Made by a program: the position numbers and the translations under genes
From: Actinoallomurus iriomotensis
GTDB lineage: Bacteria; Actinomycetota; Actinomycetes; Streptosporangiales; Streptosporangiaceae
Assembly: GCF_030269445.1 (NCBI RefSeq)
Contig: NZ_BSTJ01000005.1
Coordinates: 1 to 64,000 of the forward strand
Direction of reading: 5' to 3'
DNA length: 64,000 nt
In this document: positions 16,274 through 25,020 of the stretch, one piece after another
Layout: each line of letters begins with the position of its first letter
How positions within the stretch are numbered: the first letter of the stretch is position 1
Notes under the pieces: generated by a model
What the model saw: the letters and a program-made list of their open reading frames with translations, nothing else
Database searches by the model: none
What the model was told of the DNA's origin: nothing

Positions 16274-17143
16274 ATGACCGTTCTCGGCGCGGTGAGCCTG
16301 CCCCAGCTGCCACCCGAACGACTACGCGACCTCGCCCGCGCGGCCGACGACGCGGGACTGGAGGAACTCTGGCTCTGGGAGGACTGTTTCTGGGGGAGCG
16401 GCGTCGCCACCGCCTCCGCCGTGCTCGGCTGGACCGGCCGGCTCCGCGTCGGCGTCGGGCTGCTGCCCGTGCCGCTGCGCAACGTCGCTCTGGCGGCGAT
16501 GGAGATCGCGGCGCTGCACCGGCTGTTCCCCGGGCGCGCGACGGTCGGCGTCGGCCACGGCGTTCAGGACTGGATGGCGCAGGTCGGCGCGCAGGTCGAG
16601 TCGCCCGTGACGCTCCTGCGTGAGCACCTCACCGTGCTGCGCGCGCTGCTCGACGGCGAGGAGGTCACCGTCGACGGGCGTTACGTCCGCCTCGACGCGG
16701 TCAAGCTGGACTGGCCGCCCTCGACGCCGTCGCCGATCCTCGCGGGCGCGACCGGTCCGCGCTCGCTCCGCCTGTGCGGCGAGGCGGCCGACGGCACCAT
16801 CCTCACCGGGGGTACGACGACGGACGAGGTACGCGCGGCCCGCCGGCTCGTGGACGAGGGACGGGCGGCGGCCGGCCGCGTCGACCCGCATCCGGTGGTC
16901 GTCTATCTCCTCGCCGCCACCGGCCCGGACGCGGCCGGGCGGGTGGCCGCCCAGCTGCGTCGCGAGGGCCGCGACCCCGTGGCCGGCGGCGTCGCCGGTG
17001 ACGCGCGTACGGTCGCCGACGCCGTCCGGCGGTGGGCGGACGCCGGCGCCACCACCGTGGTTCTGCAGCCGACCGGCGACGAGCCCGATCCGGAGGCCTT
17101 CGTACGGTTCGTCGCCCAGGAGGTGCGGCCGCTCGTCCCCTGA
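16274..17143 (+). CDS. LLM-class F420- or FMN-dependent oxidoreductase
   Basis: The 289-residue protein belongs to the bacterial luciferase-like TIM-barrel family: ADDAGLEELWLWEDCF near residue 25, VGVGLLPVPLRN and FPGRATVGVGHG near 80-100, and DGRYVRLDAVKLDWPP. Actinobacterial members mostly use coenzyme F420, some FMN; the substrate is unknown. ATG at 16274 follows GAAGGAGA. A 21-codon open frame (GTG 16212) ends with its TGA overlapping this ATG, so translation may be coupled. A decayed copy of the gene lies at 14.5 kb. Confidence 0.85.
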   Translation: MTVLGAVSLPQLPPERLRDLARAADDAGLEELWLWEDCFWGSGVATASAVLGWTGRLRVGVGLLPVPLRNVALAAMEIAALHRLFPGRATVGVGHGVQDWMAQVGAQVESPVTLLREHLTVLRALLDGEEVTVDGRYVRLDAVKLDWPPSTPSPILAGATGPRSLRLCGEAADGTILTGGTTTDEVRAARRLVDEGRAAAGRVDPHPVVVYLLAATGPDAAGRVAAQLRREGRDPVAGGVAGDARTVADAVRRWADAGATTVVLQPTGDEPDPEAFVRFVAQEVRPLVP

Positions 17144-17168
17144 CCGCGACGCGGCCGGCAGGGACCGC

Positions 17169-19127
17169 TCACGCCTGCGGAACGGCCTCACCCGACGCGG
17201 ACTCGTACGCGGACGCCTGCAACAGGTACAGGTCGCGGTACGCGCCCTCGCGCGCCATGAGTTCGTCGTGGGTGCCGCTGGCGGTGATCGTGCCGTGTTC
17301 GAGGACGTGGATGACGTCGGCGTCGCGGATGTTGGCCAGCCGGTGGGTGATCAGGACGACCGTACGGCCGCGCATGTGGCGGCGGATCGCCTCGAAGAGC
17401 GTGTGCTCGGCCCGCGCGTCCAGGTTCGAGGACGGCTCGTCGCAAATGATCAACGGCGCGTCGCGGTAGAAGCCGCGGGAGACGGCGACACGCTGCCACT
17501 GGCCGCCGGACAGCTCGTGGGAGTCCTTGAACCGGCGATCCAGCATCGTGTCCCAGCCGTGGGGCAGCCCGGCGACGACCTCGTCGGTGCCGGCGGAGAC
17601 GGCGGCGCGGTCGAGGCGCCCGGCCTCGTCCTCGTCGCCCAGCACGACATTGGCGCGCGCGGTCATCGGCCAGTGGGCGTGGTCCTGCGCGATGACCGCG
17701 ACCCGTGAGCGTACGGCCTCGGGGTCGGCGTCCGCGAGGTCCGCGCCGTCCCAGCGGATGCGGCCCGACCCGGGCGTGTACAGGTGGGCGAGCAGCTTGG
17801 CCAGCGTGCTCTTGCCCGAGCCGTTCTCCCCGACCAGCGCCATGATCTGTCCGGCGGGCAGGGTGAGGGACACGTCCCGCAGGGCGGGCTCATCGGCCCC
17901 GGGATAGGTGAACGACACGTTCTCCACGGTGATCGCGGTGAATCCGTCGGGGACCTCGGCGGTGGGCGGCGGTGGCAGGTGGGTGCGCGCGGTCGCGAGG
18001 AACGTCGTGTAGTCGGTGAGGTACAGGCCCTGCTCGTAGCAGTCGTTCACCGCGTGGATCAGCTGGGACAGGGCCGCCCGGCTCGTACGGATGGCCAGGA
18101 CGGCGGTGCCGGCGACGGCGAGGGGCAGCCACGCGGCGGCCAGCAGCAGCCCGAGCGCGAGGTAGACCAGCCCGCTGGCCAGCCCGGATCCGGCGTCCCC
18201 GGCGAGGCGGGTGGTGACGTTCTTGCGCGCCAGGCGGAGCTGGGCGTCACGGTAGATCCCGGCCACGCGCCGGTACTGGGCGAGCAGCAGGTCCTGGAGG
18301 GTGTACGAGCGCAGGTCGGCGGCGTAGCGGCGGTTGCTGAGCAGGTCGCCGAGGATCACCGAGTGGTAGCGGGGCCCGACGGTCTCCACCATCATCAGGT
18401 ACCGCGAGCGCGCGACGCGGATCGCCGCCCACGCTTCGGGCAGCGCGGTGACGAGCAATAGAGGCAGCAACACCGGATGCAGCGCGGTGATGGCGATCGC
18501 GGCGGCCACGAAGGAGGTCAGGCCGGTGACGATGTCGATCGTGGCGGACACCACCTGCTGCGCCGCCGAGGCGCCCGGTCCCTCGGCGCGCATGAGCGCC
18601 TCGTAGAACTCCGAGTCGTCATAGCTGGCCAGGTCGATGCGGCTCGTCACCTCGTACAGCTCGACCTCGGCCCGCTGCTGGACCCGCGGCGTCAGCCGGG
18701 ACTGCGCCCACCCGGCGGCGGCCGACAGCAGCGACCGCAGGACCGCCGCGCCGCCCACGAGGAGCAGGGACGGCAGCGCCGCCCGTACCCGGTCCGGCGT
18801 CGGGCCCGCGGCGAGCAGCGCGTCGAGCACACCGGTCGTGGCGAGCAGCCCGAGCGCCGTGAAGACGCCCGACAGCAGGTTCAGCGTGATCGTGGTGATC
18901 GTGTCGGCGGGCCCGGCGCGCCAGGCCAGGTGCAGCGCCCGGCCGACCAGCGCGGGCAGCCGGCGGGCGACGGCGGTGAACCGCGCGGTCGCGGCCGCCT
19001 CGGCGTGGTCGTACCAGCGGAGGGTCGCCACCGCCGGCAGGACGTCGTCCTCGCCGGTGGTGTCGGGAGCCTCGTCCTGCTCCCCGTCGTCGTCTCGTGC
19101 GGTGTCGGCCGATGGCGTTCCGTCCAT
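17169..19127 (-). CDS. ABC transporter, fused permease and ATPase (exporter type)
   Basis: The 652-residue half-transporter has a hydrophilic acidic N-terminus, a six-helix membrane domain (about 60-400) and a nucleotide-binding domain (about 420-645). The latter has Walker A GENGSGKST, signature LSGGQWQR and Walker B LIICDEPSSNLD with a following H-loop ITHR. The Q-to-W signature variant is typical of one actinobacterial subgroup that often lies near peptide-export genes, but no precursor peptide is adjacent here. It probably works as a homodimeric exporter. ATG at 19127 follows a GGGGGTGGG run. It is convergent with the LLM gene. Confidence 0.9.
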   Translation of the reverse strand: MDGTPSADTARDDDGEQDEAPDTTGEDDVLPAVATLRWYDHAEAAATARFTAVARRLPALVGRALHLAWRAGPADTITTITLNLLSGVFTALGLLATTGVLDALLAAGPTPDRVRAALPSLLLVGGAAVLRSLLSAAAGWAQSRLTPRVQQRAEVELYEVTSRIDLASYDDSEFYEALMRAEGPGASAAQQVVSATIDIVTGLTSFVAAAIAITALHPVLLPLLLVTALPEAWAAIRVARSRYLMMVETVGPRYHSVILGDLLSNRRYAADLRSYTLQDLLLAQYRRVAGIYRDAQLRLARKNVTTRLAGDAGSGLASGLVYLALGLLLAAAWLPLAVAGTAVLAIRTSRAALSQLIHAVNDCYEQGLYLTDYTTFLATARTHLPPPPTAEVPDGFTAITVENVSFTYPGADEPALRDVSLTLPAGQIMALVGENGSGKSTLAKLLAHLYTPGSGRIRWDGADLADADPEAVRSRVAVIAQDHAHWPMTARANVVLGDEDEAGRLDRAAVSAGTDEVVAGLPHGWDTMLDRRFKDSHELSGGQWQRVAVSRGFYRDAPLIICDEPSSNLDARAEHTLFEAIRRHMRGRTVVLITHRLANIRDADVIHVLEHGTITASGTHDELMAREGAYRDLYLLQASAYESASGEAVPQA

Positions 19128-19213
19128 CCCACCCCCAGGCTCCGCCCTTCATGATGGGCGCACCCGGAGCGGGCCGCTGTGTCACCTGGCACGGTCGGGG
19201 AGACGGACGGCCG

Positions 19214-20677
19214 CTACCGGCCGGCGCTCACCGCGGGCTGCTCGGCGGAGAGCGGAGCGGCGATGTCCTCCAGCGAACGCCCGGCGGCCTCCACGCCGAG
19301 GACCAGCTCCACGATGCCGGCGAGGATCATCAGGCCCGCGCCCAGCAGGTAACCGCCGGCGACCGTACCGGTGTGGCCGGTGTCGACGAGCTTGCCGAAC
19401 AGCAGCGGGCCGATGATGCCGCCGAGCGCGGTGCCCACGGCGTAGAACGCGGCGATGGCCATCGCGCGGGTCTCCATCGGGAAGATCTCCGAGACGGTCA
19501 GGTACGCGGAGCTGGCGCCGGCCGAGGCGAAGAAGAACACCACGACCCAGCAGACGGTGAGCGTCACGGCCGACAGGTGGCCGCCGCGGAACAGCATCGC
19601 GGTGCCGATCAGCAGCACGCCCGACAGGATGTACGTGCCGGAGATCATCACCTTGCGGCCCAGCCGGTCGAACAGGCGGCCGAGCACGAACGCGCCGCCG
19701 AAGTTGCCGAGGCCGATCGGGATCAGGTACCAGCCGGCGTGGTCGTCGGGCGTCTTGAAGAACTTCGACAGGACCAGCGCGTACGTGAAGAACACCGCGT
19801 TGTACAGGAAGGCCTGGCCGACGAAGAGCGACAGCCCGAGGACGGTGCGCCGGGGGTAGCGGCTCACCGCGGTGCGGGCGATCTCGCCGAAGCCGACCGT
19901 GTGCCGCTGACGGATTGTGATCTTCTCGTCCACCTCGTCGAGCGGCCGGCCGGTCTCGTCGGCGACCTCCCGTTCGATGCCGCGGACGACCTCCTCGGCC
20001 TCGCGGTCCCGGCCGTGGATGAACAGCCAACGTGGGCTCTCCGGGACGATCCGCCGGACGAAGAGGATGCCGATGCCGAGAATGGCGCCGAGGGCGAACA
20101 GCAGCCGCCAGCCGAGGTTCTCCGGCAGCACCGACGCGTTGAGCACCGGCACCGACAGCAGCGCCGCGAAGGTCGTGCCCAGCCAGAACGACCCGTTCAC
20201 CACGACGTCGACGGTGCCGCGCAGCCGCGCGGGGATCAGCTCGTCGATGGCGGAGTTGACCGCCGCGTACTCGCCGCCGATTCCCATGCCGGTGACGATC
20301 CGGCACAGGTAGAACCAGAGTGGGGAGAAGGAGAACGCGGTCGCCACGGTCGCGAGCAGGTAGACCGCGAGCGTGACGAGGAAGAGCTTCTTGCGCCCGA
20401 ACCGGTCGGTGAGGTACCCGAAGACGAGCGCTCCGGCGCAGGCGCCCGCCACGTACAGCGCCGCGCCCAGGCCGACCTGCGAGTCGCTCAGCCCCAGCCC
20501 GCCGCCCTTGGAGGTCAGCCGTGGGCCGATGACCCCGACCACGTTCACCTCGAGGCCGTCGAGGATCCACACGGTGCCCAGGCCGACCAAGATGAGCCAG
20601 TGCCAGCGCGCCCAGGGCAGCCGGTCGAGCCGCGCGGGCACATTCGTCTCGATCGTTCTCAGACCATCGGCGCCCAT
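19214..20677 (-). CDS. MFS transporter, sugar/aromatic-acid porter type
   Basis: The 487-residue carrier has 12 predicted membrane helices. It has the MFS loop motif DRFGRKKLF between helices 2 and 3, GMGIGGEYAAVNSAIDELIP in helix 4, PESPRWLF at the end of helix 6, and DRLGRK in the second half. These fit the metabolite:H+ symporter and sugar porter families. The substrate cannot be read from the sequence. ATG at 20677 follows GGGAGG. It is probably transcribed on its own, 93 bases downstream of the large permease gene. Confidence 0.88.
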   Translation of the reverse strand: MGADGLRTIETNVPARLDRLPWARWHWLILVGLGTVWILDGLEVNVVGVIGPRLTSKGGGLGLSDSQVGLGAALYVAGACAGALVFGYLTDRFGRKKLFLVTLAVYLLATVATAFSFSPLWFYLCRIVTGMGIGGEYAAVNSAIDELIPARLRGTVDVVVNGSFWLGTTFAALLSVPVLNASVLPENLGWRLLFALGAILGIGILFVRRIVPESPRWLFIHGRDREAEEVVRGIEREVADETGRPLDEVDEKITIRQRHTVGFGEIARTAVSRYPRRTVLGLSLFVGQAFLYNAVFFTYALVLSKFFKTPDDHAGWYLIPIGLGNFGGAFVLGRLFDRLGRKVMISGTYILSGVLLIGTAMLFRGGHLSAVTLTVCWVVVFFFASAGASSAYLTVSEIFPMETRAMAIAAFYAVGTALGGIIGPLLFGKLVDTGHTGTVAGGYLLGAGLMILAGIVELVLGVEAAGRSLEDIAAPLSAEQPAVSAGR

Positions 20678-20770
20678 GCGGCCTCCCTGCTCCCTCGCCG
20701 TCGATCGGAACCGACGAGGTGAATACCCTCCCCTCCATTCGCAAACGTGCATACCGGGGCCAAGCGCCCC

Positions 20771-22714
20771 CTAGCGGGGACGGTCCGGCTCCTCGCGGTC
20801 GGGTTCCTCGGCCCGGGTGTCCTCCGGTTCGTGCGTCTCGCTCGCCGGGCGTCCCGTGTCATCCGCCGGTGGCGCGGGCGGCGGGGGACGGTGGCCGGGC
20901 GGAGGCCGGTAGCCGCCGGGGCCGGCCGGCGGACCGTAAGGACCGGCGGGCGCGGGTGGCGGTGGACCGTACGGGCCGGCCGGCGGACCGTACGCCCCGG
21001 GTGGGGGACCGTACGGACCGGGCGGCGGGGGACCGTACCCGGGAGCGGGCCACGGGGCGCGCGCCTGGGGGAGCGGCCCGCCGGGCGTGTCCGCCTCGGC
21101 CTCGCCGGCCGGACCGGTGGTGATGACCAGCCGGTCGAGGTAGAAGATCTGCAGTACTCCGAGGGCGAGGAAGAGCACGATCACCAGGACGAGCGGCGTC
21201 GCCACGCCGAGCGCCGGACGGCCCGCGAAACCGCCCAGTTGCCTCAGCACCAGGAGGGGCGCGGTCTGGTCGTCGAGCCGGCTGGCCACGGCGCTCGGCC
21301 ACAGCACACCTTGCGTGCCGAACAGCACGGTCACGCCGCCCATGAGCGCGGCGAGCGGCAGCGCGGGCACCACCACCTGCGGGAAGAAGCCCGCCCCGCC
21401 CGCGCGCCACCGCGCCGCGCGGCTGCGGCAGAACAGCGTGAGCACGAGCAGCGACGGCACGCTCAGCAGGATCGGCGGCACTAGGCCGATGAAGCGGTTG
21501 AGCAGGTGGAGATGCCGGGCGTTGTCGAAGTCGGCGACGCTCAGCGGCGTGACGCCGACGAACAGCCACGGCGCGAACGCCAGCAGGAGCCACTCGCTGT
21601 GGCGGCCGAGCGGGCGCAGGCCGCCGATGCCGAGGGCGGCCAGGAACGCCGTGCCGACCGAGATGATCGCGCCCAGCACCGGCGGCACCCACGTGTTGAG
21701 CAGGAGGCGCGCGGTGGACGGCCCCAGCGGAACGGAGCGCCCGGACGAGAAGAGGGCCGACAGCCACGGCCAGGAGCAGACGACCCCGACGATCACGACG
21801 ACGACCAGGGCCAGGGCGCCGATCACCAGGCGGCCTCCGGCGTCCGGCCGCTTCGGCGCGGCGGCGTCGTCGCCCGGCCCGAGATCGATCCGCAGCCCGG
21901 TCCGTACGGCGACGAAGGTGGCGGCGACGCCGAGCACGCCGAGCATCAGCCCGGTCAGGGTCGCGACGGCCGCGCCCCTGCCGAAGTCGAAGTAGAAGTA
22001 CGAAACGCGGTACTGCAGCGCCGCGAGCGTCGTCCGCGGACTCATCGTCTGGCTCACGGTCAACACCTGGAGCGCCACCGCCACGCCCGCCAGAACGACG
22101 ATCGAGCCGACCGCGACCAGCGCCGGGGTGACCGGGCGGCCCCGCGCACGGCCGCGCAGGAGCGGCAGGAAGACGAGCAGCGCCAGCCCGCACAGCAGGC
22201 CGAACATCGCCGCCCCGGTGATGAGCTGAAGAGTGGGCGACCACCCGTGCGCGGTCGGCACCCGGCCGAACACGGTCGCGATGCCGCCGTCACGCTGCCC
22301 GAGGACCCACCCGGCGGCGATCGCGACCGGAGAGAACGTCACGAGCGGCAGGGACAGCAGCACCCGGCCGACGCGACGCGGCCACGTGCCGGCCCGATCG
22401 AGCGCCGCGGCGAGCGCGGTCCCGACCACCAGCAGGATCAGCAGCGGGACCACGGCGAACGACAGCGAGAAGGCCAGGGCCTCCCAGAAGGCGCTCTCCT
22501 TCAGGAGGTGGGTGTAGTTGCGCAGCCCGGCGGAGTGCGTGGTGCCCACGACACCGCCCCGCTGGAAACTCCGCACGACGGTCTGCGCGCTCGGCACGAC
22601 GAGCGTGATCAGCCCGGTCAGCGCGGCCGGAATGATGAGGAGCAGACCCAGGCCGCGACCCGCGGTCGCACCGCCGGGTCGGGCGCCCGGAAGTGCCGGA
22701 GAGAGAGCGGTCAT
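20771..22714 (-). CDS. Large ABC-permease-like membrane protein with proline-rich tail
   Basis: The 647-residue protein has about 12 hydrophobic helices in two halves. The first begins GLLLIIPAALTGLITLVVPSAQTVVRSF, typical of sugar (MalF-type) permeases, so it looks like a fused MalF/MalG pair. A canonical EAA loop is not clear in either half. The last 101 residues are a hydrophilic tail with repeated PYGPP and GPYGPPP units ending in an acidic Glu/Asp/Arg segment. No binding protein or ATPase lies nearby. ATG at 22714 overlaps the stop of the leader ORF at 22711-22782 (ATGA), whose last codons supply the GGAGGAG ribosome-binding site. Confidence 0.7.
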   Translation of the reverse strand: MTALSPALPGARPGGATAGRGLGLLLIIPAALTGLITLVVPSAQTVVRSFQRGGVVGTTHSAGLRNYTHLLKESAFWEALAFSLSFAVVPLLILLVVGTALAAALDRAGTWPRRVGRVLLSLPLVTFSPVAIAAGWVLGQRDGGIATVFGRVPTAHGWSPTLQLITGAAMFGLLCGLALLVFLPLLRGRARGRPVTPALVAVGSIVVLAGVAVALQVLTVSQTMSPRTTLAALQYRVSYFYFDFGRGAAVATLTGLMLGVLGVAATFVAVRTGLRIDLGPGDDAAAPKRPDAGGRLVIGALALVVVVIVGVVCSWPWLSALFSSGRSVPLGPSTARLLLNTWVPPVLGAIISVGTAFLAALGIGGLRPLGRHSEWLLLAFAPWLFVGVTPLSVADFDNARHLHLLNRFIGLVPPILLSVPSLLVLTLFCRSRAARWRAGGAGFFPQVVVPALPLAALMGGVTVLFGTQGVLWPSAVASRLDDQTAPLLVLRQLGGFAGRPALGVATPLVLVIVLFLALGVLQIFYLDRLVITTGPAGEAEADTPGGPLPQARAPWPAPGYGPPPPGPYGPPPGAYGPPAGPYGPPPPAPAGPYGPPAGPGGYRPPPGHRPPPPAPPADDTGRPASETHEPEDTRAEEPDREEPDRPR

Positions 22715-22782
22715 CGGCCCTCCTCCGTCGGAGAGATGCCACAGGGGACCGTGTCTTCGATTTCCTCGCTGCGTTCGGTCAT
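22711..22782 (-). CDS. Short leader ORF (23 aa) coupled to the permease gene
   Basis: ATG at 22782 opens a 23-codon frame whose product contains SEEIEDTVPCGISPTEE. Its TGA overlaps the ATG of the permease gene. The peptide matches the leader at 39256-39318 (SEGTEDTVPWIISPTQE) at 12 of 17 positions. Glu, Val, Pro and Ser codons differ only at the third base, as expected if the peptide itself is conserved. A GGAG lies upstream. Translation and function are inferred; a role in translational coupling or attenuation is likely. Confidence 0.5.
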   Translation of the reverse strand: MTERSEEIEDTVPCGISPTEEGR

Positions 22783-22879
22783 GGACGCTCCGCGGGTGCC
22801 GATTCTCGCTGCCGACCCGGTGATCGGCCAACCCGACCGTAGCGTCGCGCGATGTCGGTTGTCCCCTGGGCGCGTGTCC

Positions 22880-23982
22880 GGATATGGCACCGTTTCCCGT
22901 CGACGTACCCGGACGCGTTCCCGTGCGGCGGTCCCGACCACGACGGCTGGGAACGCAGCATGCGCGGCCTGCAGGCGTCGGTGCGGCGGGCGTCGGCCAC
23001 GGGGAGACGCGACGTCCAGGGGCCGATGCAGCACGACATCCCCGTGAAGGGGCGCGTCCCGGTGAGTTCGAGGAGCGGTACTGGAGCACGGTCACCGGCC
23101 CGGACGGCGACGCCGTCCTGTTCGTCGCGCGCTCGGAGGACGTGACCGAGTTCGTCATGCACCGGCGCCGCGACCGCTCCCGGCGGAGCGGACGGATTCC
23201 AGGCCGCCGAGCTGTTCTCCCGCGCCAGTGAGCTGTACGAGCTCAACGAGGAGCTCAGGACGGCCTACGCGCGGGAGCGCGAGATCGCGCCGGCCCTCCA
23301 GCAGGCCATGCGGCCCGCGGCCGACGGCGGCCCCCGCACGGACGTGGCCGTGCGCTACCTGCCCGCCGTCGGCACGCTCAACGTGTGCGGCGACTGGTAC
23401 GACCTGGTCGAACTGAGCGACACCCGGCCGGCGGTGGCCGTGGGGGACGTCGTCGGGCACGGCCTGGCGGCCGCGGGCGTGATGGGACAGCTGCGCAGCG
23501 CCCTCAGCCGCGGGGATCCAGGTCGTCGGGGACCCCGCGCAGGCGCTGCAGGCGCTCGGCCGCTACGCCCGCTCCGTCGACGGGGCGCTGGCCGGCACCC
23601 CGTCCAGGTCGTCATCGACCGGGCGCGGCAGATGATCACCTACAGCTGTGCCGGCCACCTCCCGCCCGTGCCGCTCCAGCCCGACGGCACCGTCCACTTC
23701 CTGGACCAGGCCACCGACCCCCCCTGGGCGTCCCCATGGCCGACGTCCCACGGCCCCGGGCGGACCTGCCGTACGCGCCCGGCGCCACCCTCGTCCTGTA
23801 CACCGACGGTCTCGTGGAACGCCGCGGGGAGGACATCGACGACGGCCCGCGCCGCCTCACCGGCTGCCTTCGCCGGCATCGCCCGGCTCGACCCGGAGCG
23901 GCTGGCCGAGGCGCTCCTCTCCGATCTCGGCGTGGCCGACGGCGCCGAGGACGACACCGCCCTGGTCATCATCCGGCTCTGA
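22880..23982 (+). pseudogene. Frameshifted PAS-SpoIIE (PP2C) phosphatase gene
   Basis: Pieces in different frames line up, in order, with the actinobacterial PAS-coupled SpoIIE phosphatase family. They are a PAS remnant (RSMRGLQASVRRASATGRRD), RPGEFEERYWSTVTG, SEDVTEFVMHRR, the linker helix LYELNEELRTAYAREREIA, and the phosphatase motifs CGDWYDLVE, VAVGDVVGHGLAAAGVMG, SCAGHLPPVPLQPDG, LVLYTDGLVERRGEDID and AEDDTALVIIRL. Frame changes occur near 23050, 23190, 23510, 23596, 23720 and 23870. The first part of the PAS domain is missing. It cannot make a working protein as read. All breaks are small indels rather than stops, so sequencing error must be excluded. Confidence 0.85.
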
Positions 23983-24027
23983 GCGCCGGAACGTCCCGGT
24001 ACCGGGTGATCCGCTAAGGTGCGCAGC

Positions 24028-25020
24028 GTGCGGGCGGTGGTGACGGGGGCGGCCGGGTTCGTCGGAAGCCATGTGGTGGAGGCGATGGCCCATGCCGGGC
24101 ACGAGGTGGTCGCCGTCGACGCGCCCGCGCGTTCCGCCTCGCCCGCCGCCGCGCGGGTGAACTGGGCCGGTCTCGCGGACCGGCCCGGCGTCCACCGGGT
24201 CGAGACCGACCTCGCGGTCGGCGACCTCACCGCACTCGTCCGCGCGGACGTCGTCGTGCATCTGGCCGGCCGCCCGGGTGTCCGCAGTTCGTGGGGCGCG
24301 GGCCGCGCCGCCGCCGTCCGCGACAACGTCACCGCCACCCGGCGGCTGCTCGCCGCCTGTGCGGCCGCCGCCGCGCCGCCGCGTTTCGTGGTCGCCTCCA
24401 GTTCCTCGGTGTACGGCTCGGCCGGCGGCTGCCCGCACACGGAACGGGATCCGCTGCGGCCCGCCAGCCCGTACGCGGCCAGCAAGGCCGAGATGGAGCG
24501 CCTCACCGCGGAGGCCGCCGCCCGCGGCTTGTCCACCGTCGTGCTGCGGTACTTCTCCGTCTACGGCCCCCGGCAGCGTCCGGACATGGCCTTCCACCGG
24601 TTCATCGAGGCGGGCCTCGCCGGGCGCCCGCTGCCGGTCTTCGGCGACGGCGGCCAGTCGCGCGCCTTCACGCACGTCGACGACGTCGTCGCGGCCACCG
24701 TCGCCGCCGCCACGACCGGGCTGCCGCCCGGCACCGTGCTCAACGTCGGGCACCCGGAGCACGTCCCGGTGCGGGCCGCGATCGACCTGCTGGCCGGCCT
24801 GCTCGGCGTACGGCCGCGGATCGACCACCGGGCCGCCGTGCGCGGTGACGCGGCCCGTACGTGGGCGGACAGCGGCGAGGCGGCACGGCTCCTCGGCTGG
24901 TCGCCCCGGATCGGCCTCGCCGAGGGTCTGGCCGACCAGGTGGCCTGGCACCGCCGGCGCGCCGTGGGCCCCGAGCCCGCGCACGCCTCCGGCGCCGGTC
25001 CCGCGGGGCGGCCGTCGTGA
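24028..25020 (+). CDS. NAD-dependent nucleotide-sugar epimerase/dehydratase
   Basis: The 330-residue extended SDR has the Rossmann motif TGAAGFVGSH at the N-terminus, SSSVYGSAGG, the catalytic pair in SPYAASKAEME, and LRYFSVYGPRQRPDMAFHRFI followed by FGDGGQSRAFTHVDD. These are typical of UDP-glucose/UDP-glucuronate 4-epimerases that make activated sugars in the cytoplasm. GTG at 24028 is six bases after AAGGTG; GTG at 24019 is an alternative. It is the first gene of a glycosylation operon. Its TGA overlaps the next gene's GTG. Confidence 0.9.
   Translation: MRAVVTGAAGFVGSHVVEAMAHAGHEVVAVDAPARSASPAAARVNWAGLADRPGVHRVETDLAVGDLTALVRADVVVHLAGRPGVRSSWGAGRAAAVRDNVTATRRLLAACAAAAAPPRFVVASSSSVYGSAGGCPHTERDPLRPASPYAASKAEMERLTAEAAARGLSTVVLRYFSVYGPRQRPDMAFHRFIEAGLAGRPLPVFGDGGQSRAFTHVDDVVAATVAAATTGLPPGTVLNVGHPEHVPVRAAIDLLAGLLGVRPRIDHRAAVRGDAARTWADSGEAARLLGWSPRIGLAEGLADQVAWHRRRAVGPEPAHASGAGPAGRPS

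Noticed and set aside
16212-16277. 21-codon ORF before the LLM-class gene as a third member of the leader family
   Set aside because: It is coupled by ATGA overlap, but its peptide shares no residue pattern with EDTVPxxISPTxE.
17169-19127. Lantipeptide or other RiPP cluster around the ABC exporter
   Set aside because: No precursor peptide, modifying enzyme or protease gene was found on either side.
23308-23982. Intact SpoIIE phosphatase gene
   Set aside because: The motifs before, in the middle and after lie in different frames, so no single frame can encode the domain.
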